64,000 nt of DNA from Reyranella sp. (GTDB lineage Bacteria; Pseudomonadota; Alphaproteobacteria; Reyranellales; Reyranellaceae), in the NCBI GenBank assembly GCA_021732285.1, contig JAKFVH010000149.1:1-64000 (forward strand), written 5' to 3'. The position numbers were made by a program, and so were the translations under genes. The notes under the pieces are model-generated. The model searched no databases, was not told the DNA's origin, and saw nothing but the letters and a program-made list of their open reading frames with translations. Shown in pieces: positions 47,359-57,345 of the stretch; the stretch's first letter is position 1; the number at the start of each line of letters is the position of its first letter.

Positions 47359-48372
47359 CTAAGCAACCAACTTGGCGATTTCCTCGGCCAGTTTGACCAG
47401 CGAAAGCGGCGCGCTCCCCTCGGCCTTGTTGTTGGCCGTGATCCAGACCTTCTGGCCGGCCTTGAAGGCGTCGGCTGCCATGCGGGCAAGAATGAGCCGG
47501 CTTTCACTGTCCTCATCGACAAGCCGGTCAAACGGCTCGTAGCGCTGCTTGGCCGCCTGGTAGAGGAACCCACGGTGCAGGTTCCAGCGCACCACCAGCG
47601 GCCCCGACGTTTCGCCGTCGAGCGCCTTGAGGGCGACCTCCTGCCGTTCGACCTCGGGCATGCGGTCGTGCAGGCCGACGCAATATCGCACGCCGGCCGT
47701 CGCCAGCATCTTCATCAGGCGCGGCGTCAGCAGTTCGGCATTGCGCAATTCCAGGGCGTAGATCGGCCGATGCCGGCCCAGCTCCTGCGGCAAGGCGGCG
47801 AAGAACGCCGCCAGCCGCTCGATCAGGGTCGCCGCCTCCTCGACCAGGCCGCGCGGCAATGGCGATACCTGGAAGACCAACGGTCCCGCCTTGGCGCCCA
47901 GACCTTCGAGGCAAGGCACGACAAACTCGCGGGCGGCGATGGCGGCGTCGAGGAAGTGCGGGTTGGGCACCTTTCCCCGCCCCTCCTCGTCGCGCATCAC
48001 GGCATCGCAGACCAGCGCCGGCGCCTTCACGACGAAGCTGAAATGATCCGGCACCTGTTGCGCATAGCGCTGGTACTGCACCGTCGTGATCGGCGCATAG
48101 AAGGTCCGGTCGAGGCTGACCGTGCGCAGCAACGGGATCTGCGCGTAGGCCGCCAAGCCCTGCTTGCTGAGCGCGACTTGCGGATAGACGCCGTCATAGA
48201 CGAGGCCGCGCCAGCCGGGAAAGAACCACGAGGAAGTGCCGAGCCTGATGTCGGCCGGCAACATCGGCGCACTGAGCAAGGGTGAATCCCAGGCCGGCCT
48301 GACGTCGCCCGCCGGAGCGCGCCGCCGAGGCGGAGGTGCGGATTGTTCGAACAGGCCGGGTTGCCGGCTCAA
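47359..48372 (-). CDS. DUF72 domain protein (YecE-like)
   Basis: 337 residues of the DUF72 / YecE family, TIM-barrel-like, function unknown. IRLGTSSWFFPGWRGLVY, RTFYAPITTVQYQRYAQQVP, FSFVVKAPALVCDAV and the C-terminal VWITANNKAEGSAPL match the family. I favour a TTG start that overlaps the dnaE stop by four bases (TTGA), because GGAGGAG lies at the right distance; the alternative ATG at 48264 would drop a Pro-rich 36-residue N-terminus but would still leave the domain intact. Confidence 0.88.
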   Translation of the reverse strand: MSRQPGLFEQSAPPPRRRAPAGDVRPAWDSPLLSAPMLPADIRLGTSSWFFPGWRGLVYDGVYPQVALSKQGLAAYAQIPLLRTVSLDRTFYAPITTVQYQRYAQQVPDHFSFVVKAPALVCDAVMRDEEGRGKVPNPHFLDAAIAAREFVVPCLEGLGAKAGPLVFQVSPLPRGLVEEAATLIERLAAFFAALPQELGRHRPIYALELRNAELLTPRLMKMLATAGVRYCVGLHDRMPEVERQEVALKALDGETSGPLVVRWNLHRGFLYQAAKQRYEPFDRLVDEDSESRLILARMAADAFKAGQKVWITANNKAEGSAPLSLVKLAEEIAKLVA

Positions 48373-51300
48373 ATCTCCTCCACCTGCGCGATGCCCGGCA
48401 GGCCGCCGATGGTGTCGCGCAGGCCGGCGGCGATCGAATAGCTGCCGGGCAAGGTCACCTCGGCCTCCGAGTCATCGGGCATCGGCACGACCAGCGTGAC
48501 GCGGCTGCGCCCACGCTTGCCTTCCAGCGCCTTGCGCAACGGCTCGAGCGCGGTGGGATCCGAGAGCTCGATGCGCAGGCCGGCAGCGGCGTTGGCGACG
48601 GCATCGTCGAGCTTCTCCACCGTCTGCGCCGTCAGCTTGACCTGCTCGCCGTCGAGCCGTCCGTCGGCCGAGACCAGGATCGCCTGCCCGGGTTCAAGAA
48701 GATTGCGCTTGCTGCCCAAAAGCTCGCTGAAGACGGTGAGCTCGAAGGCACCGGACTGGTCGGAGCACTGCACGAAGGCGAAGCGGTTCCCCTTGGCCGA
48801 GGTGCGTTCCTGGCGGTCGATGACGGTGCCGGCGAGCTTGATGCGGCCGGGCACACCGCGTGTCAGCAGCGCAGCCAAGTCGGCCGCGCGCGTCACGCGC
48901 AGGCGTTCGAGGCTGCGCTCGTAGGCGGCCAGCGGATGCGAGGAGAGATAGAAGCCGATGGCCGAGAACTCGTTCTGCAGCCGCTCCATCGGCGCCCAGT
49001 CCGGCACCTTGGGCAGCGGCGGCCGGCGCTGCGCCGTATCGTCGCCGAACAGGCTGTTCTGATTGCTGCCGCGGGACTCGTGCGTGGCCTGAGAATGGCG
49101 GGTCAGTGCCTCGACCGCGCCGAAGGTCTGGGCGCGGTTCTTGTTCAGCGAATCGTAGGCGCCGGCCTTCACCAGGCTCTCCAGCAGGCGCTTGTTGATC
49201 ACACGTTGGTCGAGCCGCTCGGCGACGTCGAACAGGTCCTTGAACGGACCGTTGGCCGCACGCTCCTCGGCCAGCCGGTTCATGGCGTCGCGGCCGACGC
49301 CCTTGATCGCCGCCAGCGCATAGCGCACGCCGAACTTGCCGTCGTCCGCTTTCTCGACGGCGAACTCGGCCATCGACTTGTTGATGTCGGGCGGCAGCAG
49401 CGGGATCTGCAGGCGCTCGAGCTCGCGGCGGAAATTGCCGAGCTTGTCGGCGTTGCCCATGTCGAGGGTCATCGACGCGGCGAAGAATTCGACCGGATGG
49501 TTGGCCTTCAGATAGGCCGTCTGGTAGGCGACCAGCGCATAGGGCGCGGAATGGCACTTGTTGAAGCCGTAGCCAGCGAACTTCGCCACCTTGTCGAAGA
49601 TCATCGAGGCGCGTGCATTCTCGACGTTGTTCTTGGCCGCACCGTCGACGAAGTTGGCGCGCTGGGCGTCCATCTCGGACTGGATCTTCTTGCCCATGGC
49701 GCGACGCAGGAGGTCGGCGCCGCCCAGCGAATAGCCCGACAGGACCTGGGCGATCTGCATCACCTGTTCCTGGTAGACCATGATGCCGTAGGTCTCTTCC
49801 AGGATCGGCTTCAGCGAGGGGTGCAGGTAGTCCGGCTTCTCCTGGCCGTTCTTGACGCTGATGTAGGTCGGAATGTCGTCCATCGGGCCGGGGCGATAGA
49901 GCGCCACCAGCGCGATCAGGTCCTCGAAGCGGTTGGGTTTCAGCTTGGCCAGGATGTCGCGCATGCCGCTGCCTTCCATCTGGAAGACCCCGTAGGCATC
50001 GCCCTTGGCCAGCATCCTGAAGGTCGGCTCATCGTCGAGCGGTATCTTGGCGATGTCGATCTTGCCCTTGCCGACCAGATCGCAGGCCTTCTCGATCACG
50101 GTCAGCGTCTTGAGGCCGAGGAAGTCGAACTTCACCAGGCCCGCCGTCTCGACCCATTTCATGTTGAACTGGGTCGCCGGCAGCGATTCCTTGTTGTCGG
50201 TATCGCGATAGAGCGGCACCAGCTCGTCGAGCGGCCGGTCGCCGATCACCACGCCGGCGGCATGGGTCGAGGCGTTGCGGTAGAGGCCTTCCAGCTGCAG
50301 CGCCAGATCGATCAGGCGCTTGATCTCCTCGTCGGCCGAATACTGCTCCTTCAGGAGCTGCTCGCTCTCCAGCGCCTGCGCCAAGGTCACCGGCTTGGCC
50401 GGGTTGTTGGGCACCAGCTTGCAGATGCGATCGACCTGGCCGTAGGGCATGCCGAGCACGCGGCCGACGTCGCGCAGCACCGCCCTCGCCTGCAGCTTGC
50501 CGAAGGTGATGATGGCCGCGACGCGGTCGTGGCCGTACTCGTCGCGCACGTAGCGGATGACCTGGTCGCGCTTGTCCTGACAGAAGTCGATATCGAAGTC
50601 CGGCATCGACACGCGCTCGGGGTTGAGGAAGCGCTCGAAGATCAGGCCCCAACGCAAGGGATCGAGATCGGTGATCTTGAGCGACCAGGCGACCAGCGAG
50701 CCCGCACCCGAGCCGCGGCCCGGCCCGACCGGGATGTCGTGGTCCTTGGCCCACTGGATGAAGTCGGCAACGATCAGGAAGTAGCCCGAGAAGCCCATCG
50801 TCTCGATCATGTCGAGCTCGTAGCTGAGCCGATCCTGATAGGCCTTGAACTCGATGTCCGACGACAGGCGGCCGCCGTCCTTGAGGGCCATCAGGCCTGT
50901 CTCGGCCATCTCCTTCAGCGCGTCCTTCTCGGCGCGGCCGCCGAGCTTGGTGTAGCGCGGCAGGATCGGCTTGCGCGGCACCGGCATGTAGGCGCAACGG
51001 CGGGCGATCGTCAGGGTATTGTCGCAGGCCTCGGGCAGGTCGGCGAAGGCCGCCCGCATCTGGGCGGCGGACTTGAAGTAGTGCTCGGGCGTCAGCCGGC
51101 GACGGTTGGGATCCTCGATGTGGGCGCCCTGCTCGATGCACAGCAGCACGTCGTGCGCCTCGTACATCTCGGCCTTGGGGTAATGCACGTCGTTGGTGGC
51201 GACCAGCGGCACGCCGCGCTCGTAGGCGAGATCGATTAGCGCCGGCTCGATCCGCCGCTCGGCATCCTCGCCGTGGCGCTGCAGCTCGAGATAGAGCCGG

Positions 51301-51815
51301 CCGTCGAACAGGGACTGCAGGCGCTCAAGCTGATGGGTCGCGGCGGGCGTCTGGCCGGCCAGCAACAGGCGGCCGAGCGCGCTGCCGGCATAGCCGACCA
51401 GCGCGAGCAGGCCCTCCGTGTTGCCCTCAAGCTCCGACAATGGCAGGGCCGACAGCGAGCCGGCCTTGAATTCGAGGTGCGCTCGGCTCACCAGGCGCAT
51501 CAGGTTGCGATAGCCTGTCTCGTTCTGGACAAGCAGCGTCAGCCAGTCAGCCGGGACGATCTTGCCCGGCGGCGCATTGCCGGTGCCCTCCTCGCGGCGG
51601 ATGCCGAGCTCACAGCCGGTGATCGGCTGGATGCCGCCCTTGGCCGCGTACTGTGCGAACTCCAGGGCGCCGAAGAGGTTGTTGCGATCGGTGACGCCGA
51701 CAGCCGGCATCGCGTTCGCCTTGGCGAGCGACACGATGGCGTCGACCTTGTTCGCTCCCTCGGTGAGTGAATAGGCGGACCGGACTTTGAGATGGACGAA
51801 ATCGGCGATGGCCAC
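48369..51815 (-). CDS. dnaE: DNA polymerase III subunit alpha
   Basis: Replicative polymerase catalytic subunit, 1148 residues. PHP domain at the N-terminus (HLKVRSAYSLTEGANKVD), then palm catalytic motifs GPGRGSGAGSLVAWSL and MPDFDIDFCQDKRDQVI, HAAGVVIGDRPLDEL, the helix-hairpin region near residue 830, and the OB domain (KLAGTVIDRQERTSAKGNR). Full length and intact. Upstream of it on the same strand lies the toxin-antitoxin pair, downstream the DUF72 gene, translationally coupled. Confidence 0.98.
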   Translation of the reverse strand: MAIADFVHLKVRSAYSLTEGANKVDAIVSLAKANAMPAVGVTDRNNLFGALEFAQYAAKGGIQPITGCELGIRREEGTGNAPPGKIVPADWLTLLVQNETGYRNLMRLVSRAHLEFKAGSLSALPLSELEGNTEGLLALVGYAGSALGRLLLAGQTPAATHQLERLQSLFDGRLYLELQRHGEDAERRIEPALIDLAYERGVPLVATNDVHYPKAEMYEAHDVLLCIEQGAHIEDPNRRRLTPEHYFKSAAQMRAAFADLPEACDNTLTIARRCAYMPVPRKPILPRYTKLGGRAEKDALKEMAETGLMALKDGGRLSSDIEFKAYQDRLSYELDMIETMGFSGYFLIVADFIQWAKDHDIPVGPGRGSGAGSLVAWSLKITDLDPLRWGLIFERFLNPERVSMPDFDIDFCQDKRDQVIRYVRDEYGHDRVAAIITFGKLQARAVLRDVGRVLGMPYGQVDRICKLVPNNPAKPVTLAQALESEQLLKEQYSADEEIKRLIDLALQLEGLYRNASTHAAGVVIGDRPLDELVPLYRDTDNKESLPATQFNMKWVETAGLVKFDFLGLKTLTVIEKACDLVGKGKIDIAKIPLDDEPTFRMLAKGDAYGVFQMEGSGMRDILAKLKPNRFEDLIALVALYRPGPMDDIPTYISVKNGQEKPDYLHPSLKPILEETYGIMVYQEQVMQIAQVLSGYSLGGADLLRRAMGKKIQSEMDAQRANFVDGAAKNNVENARASMIFDKVAKFAGYGFNKCHSAPYALVAYQTAYLKANHPVEFFAASMTLDMGNADKLGNFRRELERLQIPLLPPDINKSMAEFAVEKADDGKFGVRYALAAIKGVGRDAMNRLAEERAANGPFKDLFDVAERLDQRVINKRLLESLVKAGAYDSLNKNRAQTFGAVEALTRHSQATHESRGSNQNSLFGDDTAQRRPPLPKVPDWAPMERLQNEFSAIGFYLSSHPLAAYERSLERLRVTRAADLAALLTRGVPGRIKLAGTVIDRQERTSAKGNRFAFVQCSDQSGAFELTVFSELLGSKRNLLEPGQAILVSADGRLDGEQVKLTAQTVEKLDDAVANAAAGLRIELSDPTALEPLRKALEGKRGRSRVTLVVPMPDDSEAEVTLPGSYSIAAGLRDTIGGLPGIAQVEEI

Positions 51816-51897
51816 GGGTCACTATCGCGCCGCAAACTTGTGGAAAGCGAGGCGGAATCTCACGCCGTCGGTCACAATTCGGCACTGCCGCCGCCGT

Positions 51898-52341
51898 TCA
51901 GCGGCTATATGCGCTGAGCTGCAGGATTTTCAGGTTAGGGATCGATGGCAAACGCCGATCGTTGGTGACGAAAGTAGAGCACTGGGCTGCAAGGGCAGCA
52001 GCCAACTGCAGTGCATCGGGAGTCGCTACTCCACTAGATGCGCGTAGTTGTGCCGCCCTCCGCAGATGATCTCGGCTGAGATCGACCATCCGTATGCCGC
52101 GACCACGACTCAGGACCGCTTCATAACGTTCTGCCAGTCCGACATCGCCGGCGCGATAGGGAACAACAAGCACTTCGAGCAGGGTAAGTGCCGAGGTCAC
52201 TATCTCGATCTCTCCGGCATCTGCAGCTTCAAACAGCGGCGCGATCGTCGATATGTATCTTCCGTCTTCTTCGATGAAGTATATGAAGATCGCCGTATCG
52301 ATGCCTACGGATCCGGCACCGACATCGTCGATCAGCGCCAT
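51898..52341 (-). CDS. PIN-domain ribonuclease toxin (VapC/FitB type)
   Basis: 147-residue toxin of a type II toxin-antitoxin pair. The PIN acidic tetrad is complete: Asp15 in VGIDTAIFIYFIEE, Glu56 in ALTLLEVLV, Asp109 in ATPDALQLAAAL and Asp128 in FVTNDRRLP. Such toxins cleave specific RNAs, often tRNA. The start overlaps the antitoxin end by ten bases. It sits between dnaE and lolD, normally near neighbours, so the pair looks like a local insertion. Confidence 0.9.
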   Translation of the reverse strand: MALIDDVGAGSVGIDTAIFIYFIEEDGRYISTIAPLFEAADAGEIEIVTSALTLLEVLVVPYRAGDVGLAERYEAVLSRGRGIRMVDLSRDHLRRAAQLRASSGVATPDALQLAAALAAQCSTFVTNDRRLPSIPNLKILQLSAYSR

Positions 52342-52562
52342 CCCGCGCGCTCGTTCTTGACGTGGGTTGCCGCGTCAACGCCCTTCCACAGCTCTTTGCC
52401 AAGGCCACGGAGCTCCAGAATCGAGACCGGAGGGGCGGGCTCCAGAGCTTGCGCCAGCAAGACCGTGACTTCCTGGGCGACTGAGCGGCGCTCACGTTTG
52501 GCCCGCGCCTTCAACTTGCGGTACAGCCCGTCAGGAAGGTTCTTGACGTTGAGGGTCGCCAT
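52332..52562 (-). CDS. Ribbon-helix-helix antitoxin (FitA-like)
   Basis: 76 residues. The N-terminal ATLNVKNLPDGLYRKLKARA is the FitA/Arc-type beta-strand and helix, followed by KRERRSVAQEVTVLLAQAL; the C-terminal tail would block the toxin. Two tandem ATGs; the second fits the GGAGG spacing better. The RHH dimer should bind the repeated half-sites overlapping its promoter and so autoregulate. Confidence 0.88.
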   Translation of the reverse strand: MATLNVKNLPDGLYRKLKARAKRERRSVAQEVTVLLAQALEPAPPVSILELRGLGKELWKGVDAATHVKNERAGWR

Positions 52563-52563
52563 C

Positions 52564-52611
52564 ATTCCTCCACTATTCCTCCATTTTGGAGGACAAGGCT
52601 AGGGCCGTCAA
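52564..52611 (-). promoter_or_regulatory. Toxin-antitoxin promoter and triple half-site operator
   Basis: Minus-strand -35 TTGACG (52606-52611), 17-base spacer, -10 CAAAAT (52583-52588). The -10 lies inside the palindrome TCCTCC-ATTTT-GGAGGA (52577-52593). A further direct copy of the half-site, ATTCCTCCA, is found at 52564-52572, exactly 11 bp from the one at 52575-52583. Helically phased half-sites are what a ribbon-helix-helix antitoxin needs. The nearer half-site also contains the ribosome site. Confidence 0.6.
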
Positions 52612-52638
52612 CATCGCTCGGCCATACTGCGCCTTGGG

Positions 52639-53319
52639 CTAGGACAGCACGCCGTCCTTCAAGACAACAGTGCGGTCCATGCGCGACGCCAGCTCCGGAT
52701 TGTGCGTCGCTACCAGTGCCGCCATGCCGGTCTCGCGGACCAACCCAAGAAGCTGGCGGAACACGGCGTCGGCAGTCGAGGCATCGAGGTTGCCCGTCGG
52801 CTCGTCCGCCAGCAGCACGCGCGGGGCGTTGGCCACGGCGCGGGCGATCGCCACGCGCTGCTGTTCGCCGCCCGATAGCCTGCCAGGACGATGGTCGGAG
52901 CGCTCCTTGAGCTGGACCATGGCTAAAAGCTCGACGGCGCGGCGGCGCGCCTCGGCGCGCGAGTGGCCGTTCAGCATCTGCGGCAGCATCACGTTCTCGA
53001 TCGCCGAGAACTCCGGCAGCAGGTGGTGGTACTGGTAGACGAAGCCTAAAAACTGGCGGCGCATCACCGTGCGCTCGCGGTCGCCCGCCGCGCCGGCCGA
53101 CTTGCCGTCGATCACGATGTCGCCCTCGTCCGGCCGCTCCAGCAGGCCGGCGATATGCAGCAAGGTCGACTTGCCGCTGCCCGACTGGCCGACCAGGGCG
53201 ACGATCTCGCCCGGCTTGAGGTCGAGGGTGATGCCCTTCAGCACCTCCAGGCGGCGGTCGCCCTGCACGAAGGTGCGCTTGATGTCGCGCAGCGACAGCG
53301 GGAACAGCGAATCACTCAT
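52639..53319 (-). CDS. lolD: Lipoprotein-releasing system ATP-binding protein
   Basis: ATPase of the Lol complex that extracts outer-membrane lipoproteins from the inner membrane. 226 residues. Walker [10 protein letters not shown], signature [15 protein letters not shown], Walker [13 protein letters not shown], and [29 protein letters not shown] is the LolD-specific region after the Q-loop. Overlaps the second permease gene by eight bases. Confidence 0.96.
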   Translation of the reverse strand: MSDSLFPLSLRDIKRTFVQGDRRLEVLKGITLDLKPGEIVALVGQSGSGKSTLLHIAGLLERPDEGDIVIDGKSAGAAGDRERTVMRRQFLGFVYQYHHLLPEFSAIENVMLPQMLNGHSRAEARRRAVELLAMVQLKERSDHRPGRLSGGEQQRVAIARAVANAPRVLLADEPTGNLDASTADAVFRQLLGLVRETGMAALVATHNPELASRMDRTVVLKDGVLS

Positions 53320-54580
53320 GACGCAGCCCTTCGACCGGTTCGACGCGCGTACTGCGCCAGGCAGGATAGGCCGCCGCCGCCAGCGACAGCAGGATGGCGA
53401 TGGCGATGATGGAAAGCACCTCGGCCGGCTGGACGCGGACCGGCGCCGAGGTGATGAACTCGACTTCGCTCCAGCCTGCGCCCGGCCCGCCGGCATTGGT
53501 CAGCAGGACCAGCAGGTGCGCGATGCCCTGCATATTGGCGCAGACCAGCAGGCCAAGGCCGGTGCCGACGGCCGTGCCGACCAGGCCAACCGCGGCGGCC
53601 GACAGGAAGAAGGCCCGCACGATGGTGCCCGGCGTAGCCCCCATGGTGCGCAGGATGGCGATGCTGCCGCGCTTGACCCGCACCAGCATGGTGAAGCTCG
53701 CCACCACGTTCATCGCCGCGACCACGACGATCAGGGTGAGGATGATGAACATCATCACGCGCTCGACCTGCAGGGCGCCGACGAAGCGGGCATTGAGGCC
53801 AAGCCAGTGCGCCACCCGGAGATTGTCGCGGCCGAGCGCCTTGCGCAGGTCCTCGGCGAACTGCGGCGCCGTCGCCGGATCGGCGATGTCGAGGTCGATC
53901 GAGCTCACCGCCTCGTGGCCGTATTCGAGGTCGTCCTGCAGCATCGGCAGCGGCACGAAGACCAGCCCGTTGTCGAACTCGTAGCGTTTCGTCAGGAAGC
54001 TCCCCAGCACCTCATAGTCGGAGTAGCGCGGTGAGATCGTGCCGTTGTCGTTCACCCGATGCGTCACCAGGGTGATCTTGTCGCCCGCCCTGAGGTTCAG
54101 GGCCTGGCGCAGGCGCTCGCCGATGACGACGCCGGGACGCGTGCCGAAGGCGCCGAGGTCGCCATGCACCATGGTCTTCGCGACCATTTCCTTCGCCTGG
54201 AGGTCCTCCGGCCGCACGCCGCGCACCAGGGCGCCGCGGGTCTGGTTGCCGGCCGTGACCAACGCCTGGCGTTCCAGGGTGAGATTGACGGCGCGCACGC
54301 CGGGGAAGGCCTTCAGCTTGGCCAGCAGCTCGGGCGTGGCCTGCGCCATGCCGCCGTCGCGGGCCGTGATCACGATGTGGCCGTTCAGCCCGATGATGCG
54401 GCCGAGAAGCTGCTGGCGGAAGCCGCCCATCACCGACAGCACGATGATCAGGGTCGCGACACCCAGAGCCACGCCGATCAGGGAGAAGATCGCGATGAAG
54501 GAGACGAAACCTTCGCGCTGGCGGGTCGCGAGATAGCGCCAGGCCAGCCAGCGTTCGACGGCGCGGACGGGGCTACTCAC
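53312..54580 (-). CDS. Lipoprotein-releasing system permease, LolC/LolE family (second copy)
   Basis: 422 residues, four membrane segments with a large periplasmic domain after the first. [20 protein letters not shown] at the N-terminus, [15 protein letters not shown] and the C-terminal [18 protein letters not shown] are the family landmarks. Starts with GTG, overlapping the first permease gene by 8 bases. It differs from the first copy throughout (for example MGGFRQQLL for MNGFRFEML), so this is not a recent duplicate. Most alphaproteobacteria have one such gene that forms a homodimer; here two could form a LolC-LolE heterodimer. Confidence 0.92.
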   Translation of the reverse strand: MSSPVRAVERWLAWRYLATRQREGFVSFIAIFSLIGVALGVATLIIVLSVMGGFRQQLLGRIIGLNGHIVITARDGGMAQATPELLAKLKAFPGVRAVNLTLERQALVTAGNQTRGALVRGVRPEDLQAKEMVAKTMVHGDLGAFGTRPGVVIGERLRQALNLRAGDKITLVTHRVNDNGTISPRYSDYEVLGSFLTKRYEFDNGLVFVPLPMLQDDLEYGHEAVSSIDLDIADPATAPQFAEDLRKALGRDNLRVAHWLGLNARFVGALQVERVMMFIILTLIVVVAAMNVVASFTMLVRVKRGSIAILRTMGATPGTIVRAFFLSAAAVGLVGTAVGTGLGLLVCANMQGIAHLLVLLTNAGGPGAGWSEVEFITSAPVRVQPAEVLSIIAIAILLSLAAAAYPAWRSTRVEPVEGLRHE

Positions 54581-55886
54581 GGTGCAGGCCCTCGACCGGG
54601 TCGAGCCGTGCGGCGCGCGCCGCGGGATAGAGCGAGGCCAGCAGCGCGAAGACCAGCGCCATGACGGCGATGAAGACGATCTCACCCCATTCGATGCGCG
54701 AGGGCAGCTCGGCCAGCAGGTAGAGCGTCTCGTCGAACAGCACGATGTCGAAGGTGCGCTGCAGCCACTGGCGGATGGCCTCGATGTTGCGGGCGAAGGC
54801 CAGGCCCAGCACGACGCCGAGCAGCGTGCCGATGCCGCCGATCGCCATGCCGTCGAGCAGGAAGACGCGCATGATGGCGCCGCGGGTCGCGCCCATGGTG
54901 CGCAGGATCGCGATGTCGGCGGTCTTGGTGCGCACCAGCATGACCAGGCTCGACACGATGTTGAAGGCCGCGACCAGCACGATCATGGTCAGCACGATGA
55001 ACATGACGTTGGTCTGGCCCTGGATCGCGGCGAAGAAGCCGATATTGGCCTGCCACCAGTCGAACACCCAGGCCTGCGTGCCGACGATCTGCGACAGCTG
55101 GCGGCGCGCGGCGGCGAGCGAGGCGTCGTCGGCCACGAAGACTTCTATGCCCGTGACCTTGTCGCCGAAATTGAGCAGGCGCTGGACGTCCGGCAGCGGC
55201 GCGTAGACGAAGTTGGCGTCGTAGTCGTACATGCCGGCGCAGAAGACCGCCGCGACCCTGGCCTGCACCGAGCGCGGCATGACGCCGAGCGGCGTGGCGA
55301 CCTCGACCGGCGAGACGAGCTGCAGGCTGTCGCCGACCTTGAGCTTCAGGAGATCGGCCAGGCGGCGGCCGATCACGATCGAGAAGTCTTTGCCGAAATC
55401 TTTCAGCGCCCCCCAGTCGATCGGCTTGTCGTCCTCCGCGCGGCAGAGCCCGCGATAGCGGTCGCGCTGGTCGGCCGGCCCCTCGATCGAAGCCGAGAGC
55501 GGCGTGCGCGCCCTGAAATCCTCCGGCCGCACGCCGCGCAGGACCACGCCCCTCACCTTGTCGCCGGCCACGGCCATGACCTGGCCCTCGGCCGTCGGCG
55601 TGGCGCTCAGCACGCCCGGCACCTTCTTCATGTCGGCCAAAAGCTCGGGTGTGGCGTCGATGCCGGCGCGGTTGCCCTGCACGCCGAGCTGGCCCGAGAT
55701 GCTCGACATCTGGCGCAGCATCTCGAAGCGAAAGCCGTTCATGACCGACATGACGACGATCAGGGTGCCGACGCCCAGGGTGATGCCGATCAGCGAGAAG
55801 GCGGCGATCACCGAGATGAAGCCCTCCTCGCGGCGGGCGCGCAGATAGCGGAAGGCGATGAGGCGTTCGACGGCGGCGAAGGCCAT
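54573..55886 (-). CDS. Lipoprotein-releasing system permease, LolC/LolE family (first copy)
   Basis: 437 residues. LIAFRYLRARREEGFISVIA at the start and GVGTLIVVMSVMNGFRFEML in the first segment; the periplasmic domain lies between about 50 and 285; [19 protein letters not shown] and [18 protein letters not shown] at the C-terminus. It precedes a second permease and lolD in one overlapping operon. Immediately follows proS with three bases between them. Confidence 0.94.
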   Translation of the reverse strand: MAFAAVERLIAFRYLRARREEGFISVIAAFSLIGITLGVGTLIVVMSVMNGFRFEMLRQMSSISGQLGVQGNRAGIDATPELLADMKKVPGVLSATPTAEGQVMAVAGDKVRGVVLRGVRPEDFRARTPLSASIEGPADQRDRYRGLCRAEDDKPIDWGALKDFGKDFSIVIGRRLADLLKLKVGDSLQLVSPVEVATPLGVMPRSVQARVAAVFCAGMYDYDANFVYAPLPDVQRLLNFGDKVTGIEVFVADDASLAAARRQLSQIVGTQAWVFDWWQANIGFFAAIQGQTNVMFIVLTMIVLVAAFNIVSSLVMLVRTKTADIAILRTMGATRGAIMRVFLLDGMAIGGIGTLLGVVLGLAFARNIEAIRQWLQRTFDIVLFDETLYLLAELPSRIEWGEIVFIAVMALVFALLASLYPAARAARLDPVEGLHRE

Positions 55887-55889
55887 ATT

Positions 55890-57203
55890 TTAGCCGAAGC
55901 GCTGGACGACCTGGTCGAACGGCACTTCCTCGCGCTTGCCGGTCCGGCGGTCCTTGACCTCGGCCTTGCCGGCCGACACGCCCTTGGGTCCGACGATCAC
56001 CTGCCAGGGCAGGCCGATCAGGTCCATGTCGGCGAACTTGGCCCCCGGCCGCAGGTCGCGATCGTCGTGCAGGACGTCGATGCCCTTGGCTAAAAGGCCG
56101 TCATAGAGCTTCTGGCAGGCGCCGGAGACCGCGCCGTCGTCTGGCTTGAGGTTGACAATCGCCACTTTGAACGGCGCCACCGCTTCCGGCCAGACGATGC
56201 CCGCCTCGTCGTGGCTCGCCTCGATGATGCCGCCGACCAGGCGCGACACGCCGATGCCGTAGGAGCCCATCTCGACCGTGATCTGCTCGCCGCCAGGGCC
56301 GGTCACGACCGCCTTCATGGGCGCCGAATAATTGGTGCCGAAGTAGAAGATATGGCCGACCTCGATGCCGCGCGCGGCAAGCCGCTCGCCCTCGGGGATC
56401 TTCTCGAAGGCGGCCTTGTCGTGCATGTCGTCCGTCGCGGCGTAGAGCGACGTCCACTCGTTCACGATCGGCTGCAGGTCGGAATCGTAGTCGATCTTGC
56501 GGCTGAGGATGTCCTTGTCGACCAGGCCCTTGTGGCAGAACACGGCGCTTTCGCCGGTGTCGGCCAGCACGATGAACTCGTGGCTGAGGTCGCCACCGAT
56601 CGGGCCGGTATCGGCGCGCATCGGGATCGCCTTCAGGCCCATGCGCGCGAAGGTGCGCAGGTAGGTCACGAACATCTTGTTGTAGGAGTGAATGGCGCCC
56701 TTCTTGTCGAGGTCGAAGGAGTAGTTGTCCTTCATCAGGAACTCGCGGCCGCGCATCACGCCGAAGCGCGGGCGGACCTCGTCGCGGAACTTCCACTGGA
56801 TGTGATAGAGATTCCTCGGCAGGTCGCGGTAGCTCTTCACGCCGTCGCGGAAGAGCACGGTGATCACCTCCTCGTTGGTCGGCCCGTACAGCATCTCGCG
56901 GTCGTGGCGGTCCTTGAAGCGCAGCATCTCCGGGCCGTAGGCGTCGTAGCGGCCGCTCTCGCGCCACAGGTCGGCCGACTGGACGGTCGGCATCAGGACT
57001 TCCTGGGCGCCCGAGCGGTCCTGCTCCTCGCGCACGATGCGCTCGATGTTCTTCAGCACCCGGAAGCCAAGCGGCAGCCAGGCATAGATGCCGGCCGCCG
57101 TCTGGCGGATCAGCCCGGCGCGCAGCATCAGGCGGTGCGAGACGATCTGCGCCTCTGCCGGGTTTTCCTTCATGGTCGGCAGAAAGTACTGACTCATCCG
57201 CAT
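55890..57203 (-). CDS. proS: Prolyl-tRNA synthetase
   Basis: Class II synthetase, 437 residues. This is the short alphaproteobacterial type that lacks the editing insertion of the E. coli enzyme. Motif regions: [41 protein letters not shown] and [21 protein letters not shown]-terminal anticodon-binding domain from about residue 330. Start at MRMSQYFLP as in relatives. Confidence 0.96.
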   Translation of the reverse strand: MRMSQYFLPTMKENPAEAQIVSHRLMLRAGLIRQTAAGIYAWLPLGFRVLKNIERIVREEQDRSGAQEVLMPTVQSADLWRESGRYDAYGPEMLRFKDRHDREMLYGPTNEEVITVLFRDGVKSYRDLPRNLYHIQWKFRDEVRPRFGVMRGREFLMKDNYSFDLDKKGAIHSYNKMFVTYLRTFARMGLKAIPMRADTGPIGGDLSHEFIVLADTGESAVFCHKGLVDKDILSRKIDYDSDLQPIVNEWTSLYAATDDMHDKAAFEKIPEGERLAARGIEVGHIFYFGTNYSAPMKAVVTGPGGEQITVEMGSYGIGVSRLVGGIIEASHDEAGIVWPEAVAPFKVAIVNLKPDDGAVSGACQKLYDGLLAKGIDVLHDDRDLRPGAKFADMDLIGLPWQVIVGPKGVSAGKAEVKDRRTGKREEVPFDQVVQRFG

Positions 57204-57345
57204 TCTGGTTCGATCCTTGCTGGGCAGGCGGGGTGGCCGCGGACTGTAGGAAACGGGGGATATAAAGGCAAACGTGCGGCCCAACGGCTGGTTTTACACA
57301 GGCGTATGCCCGCACACTTCACGCGACAACCGGGGGAGAACAACA

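Noticed and set aside
48336-51239. A 967-codon open frame on the plus strand across dnaE, and similar long antisense frames over bamA, ComEC and others
   Set aside because: Composition is dominated by Arg, Ala, Gly, Asp and His as expected of an antisense frame in GC-rich DNA; the opposite strand encodes recognisable full-length proteins.
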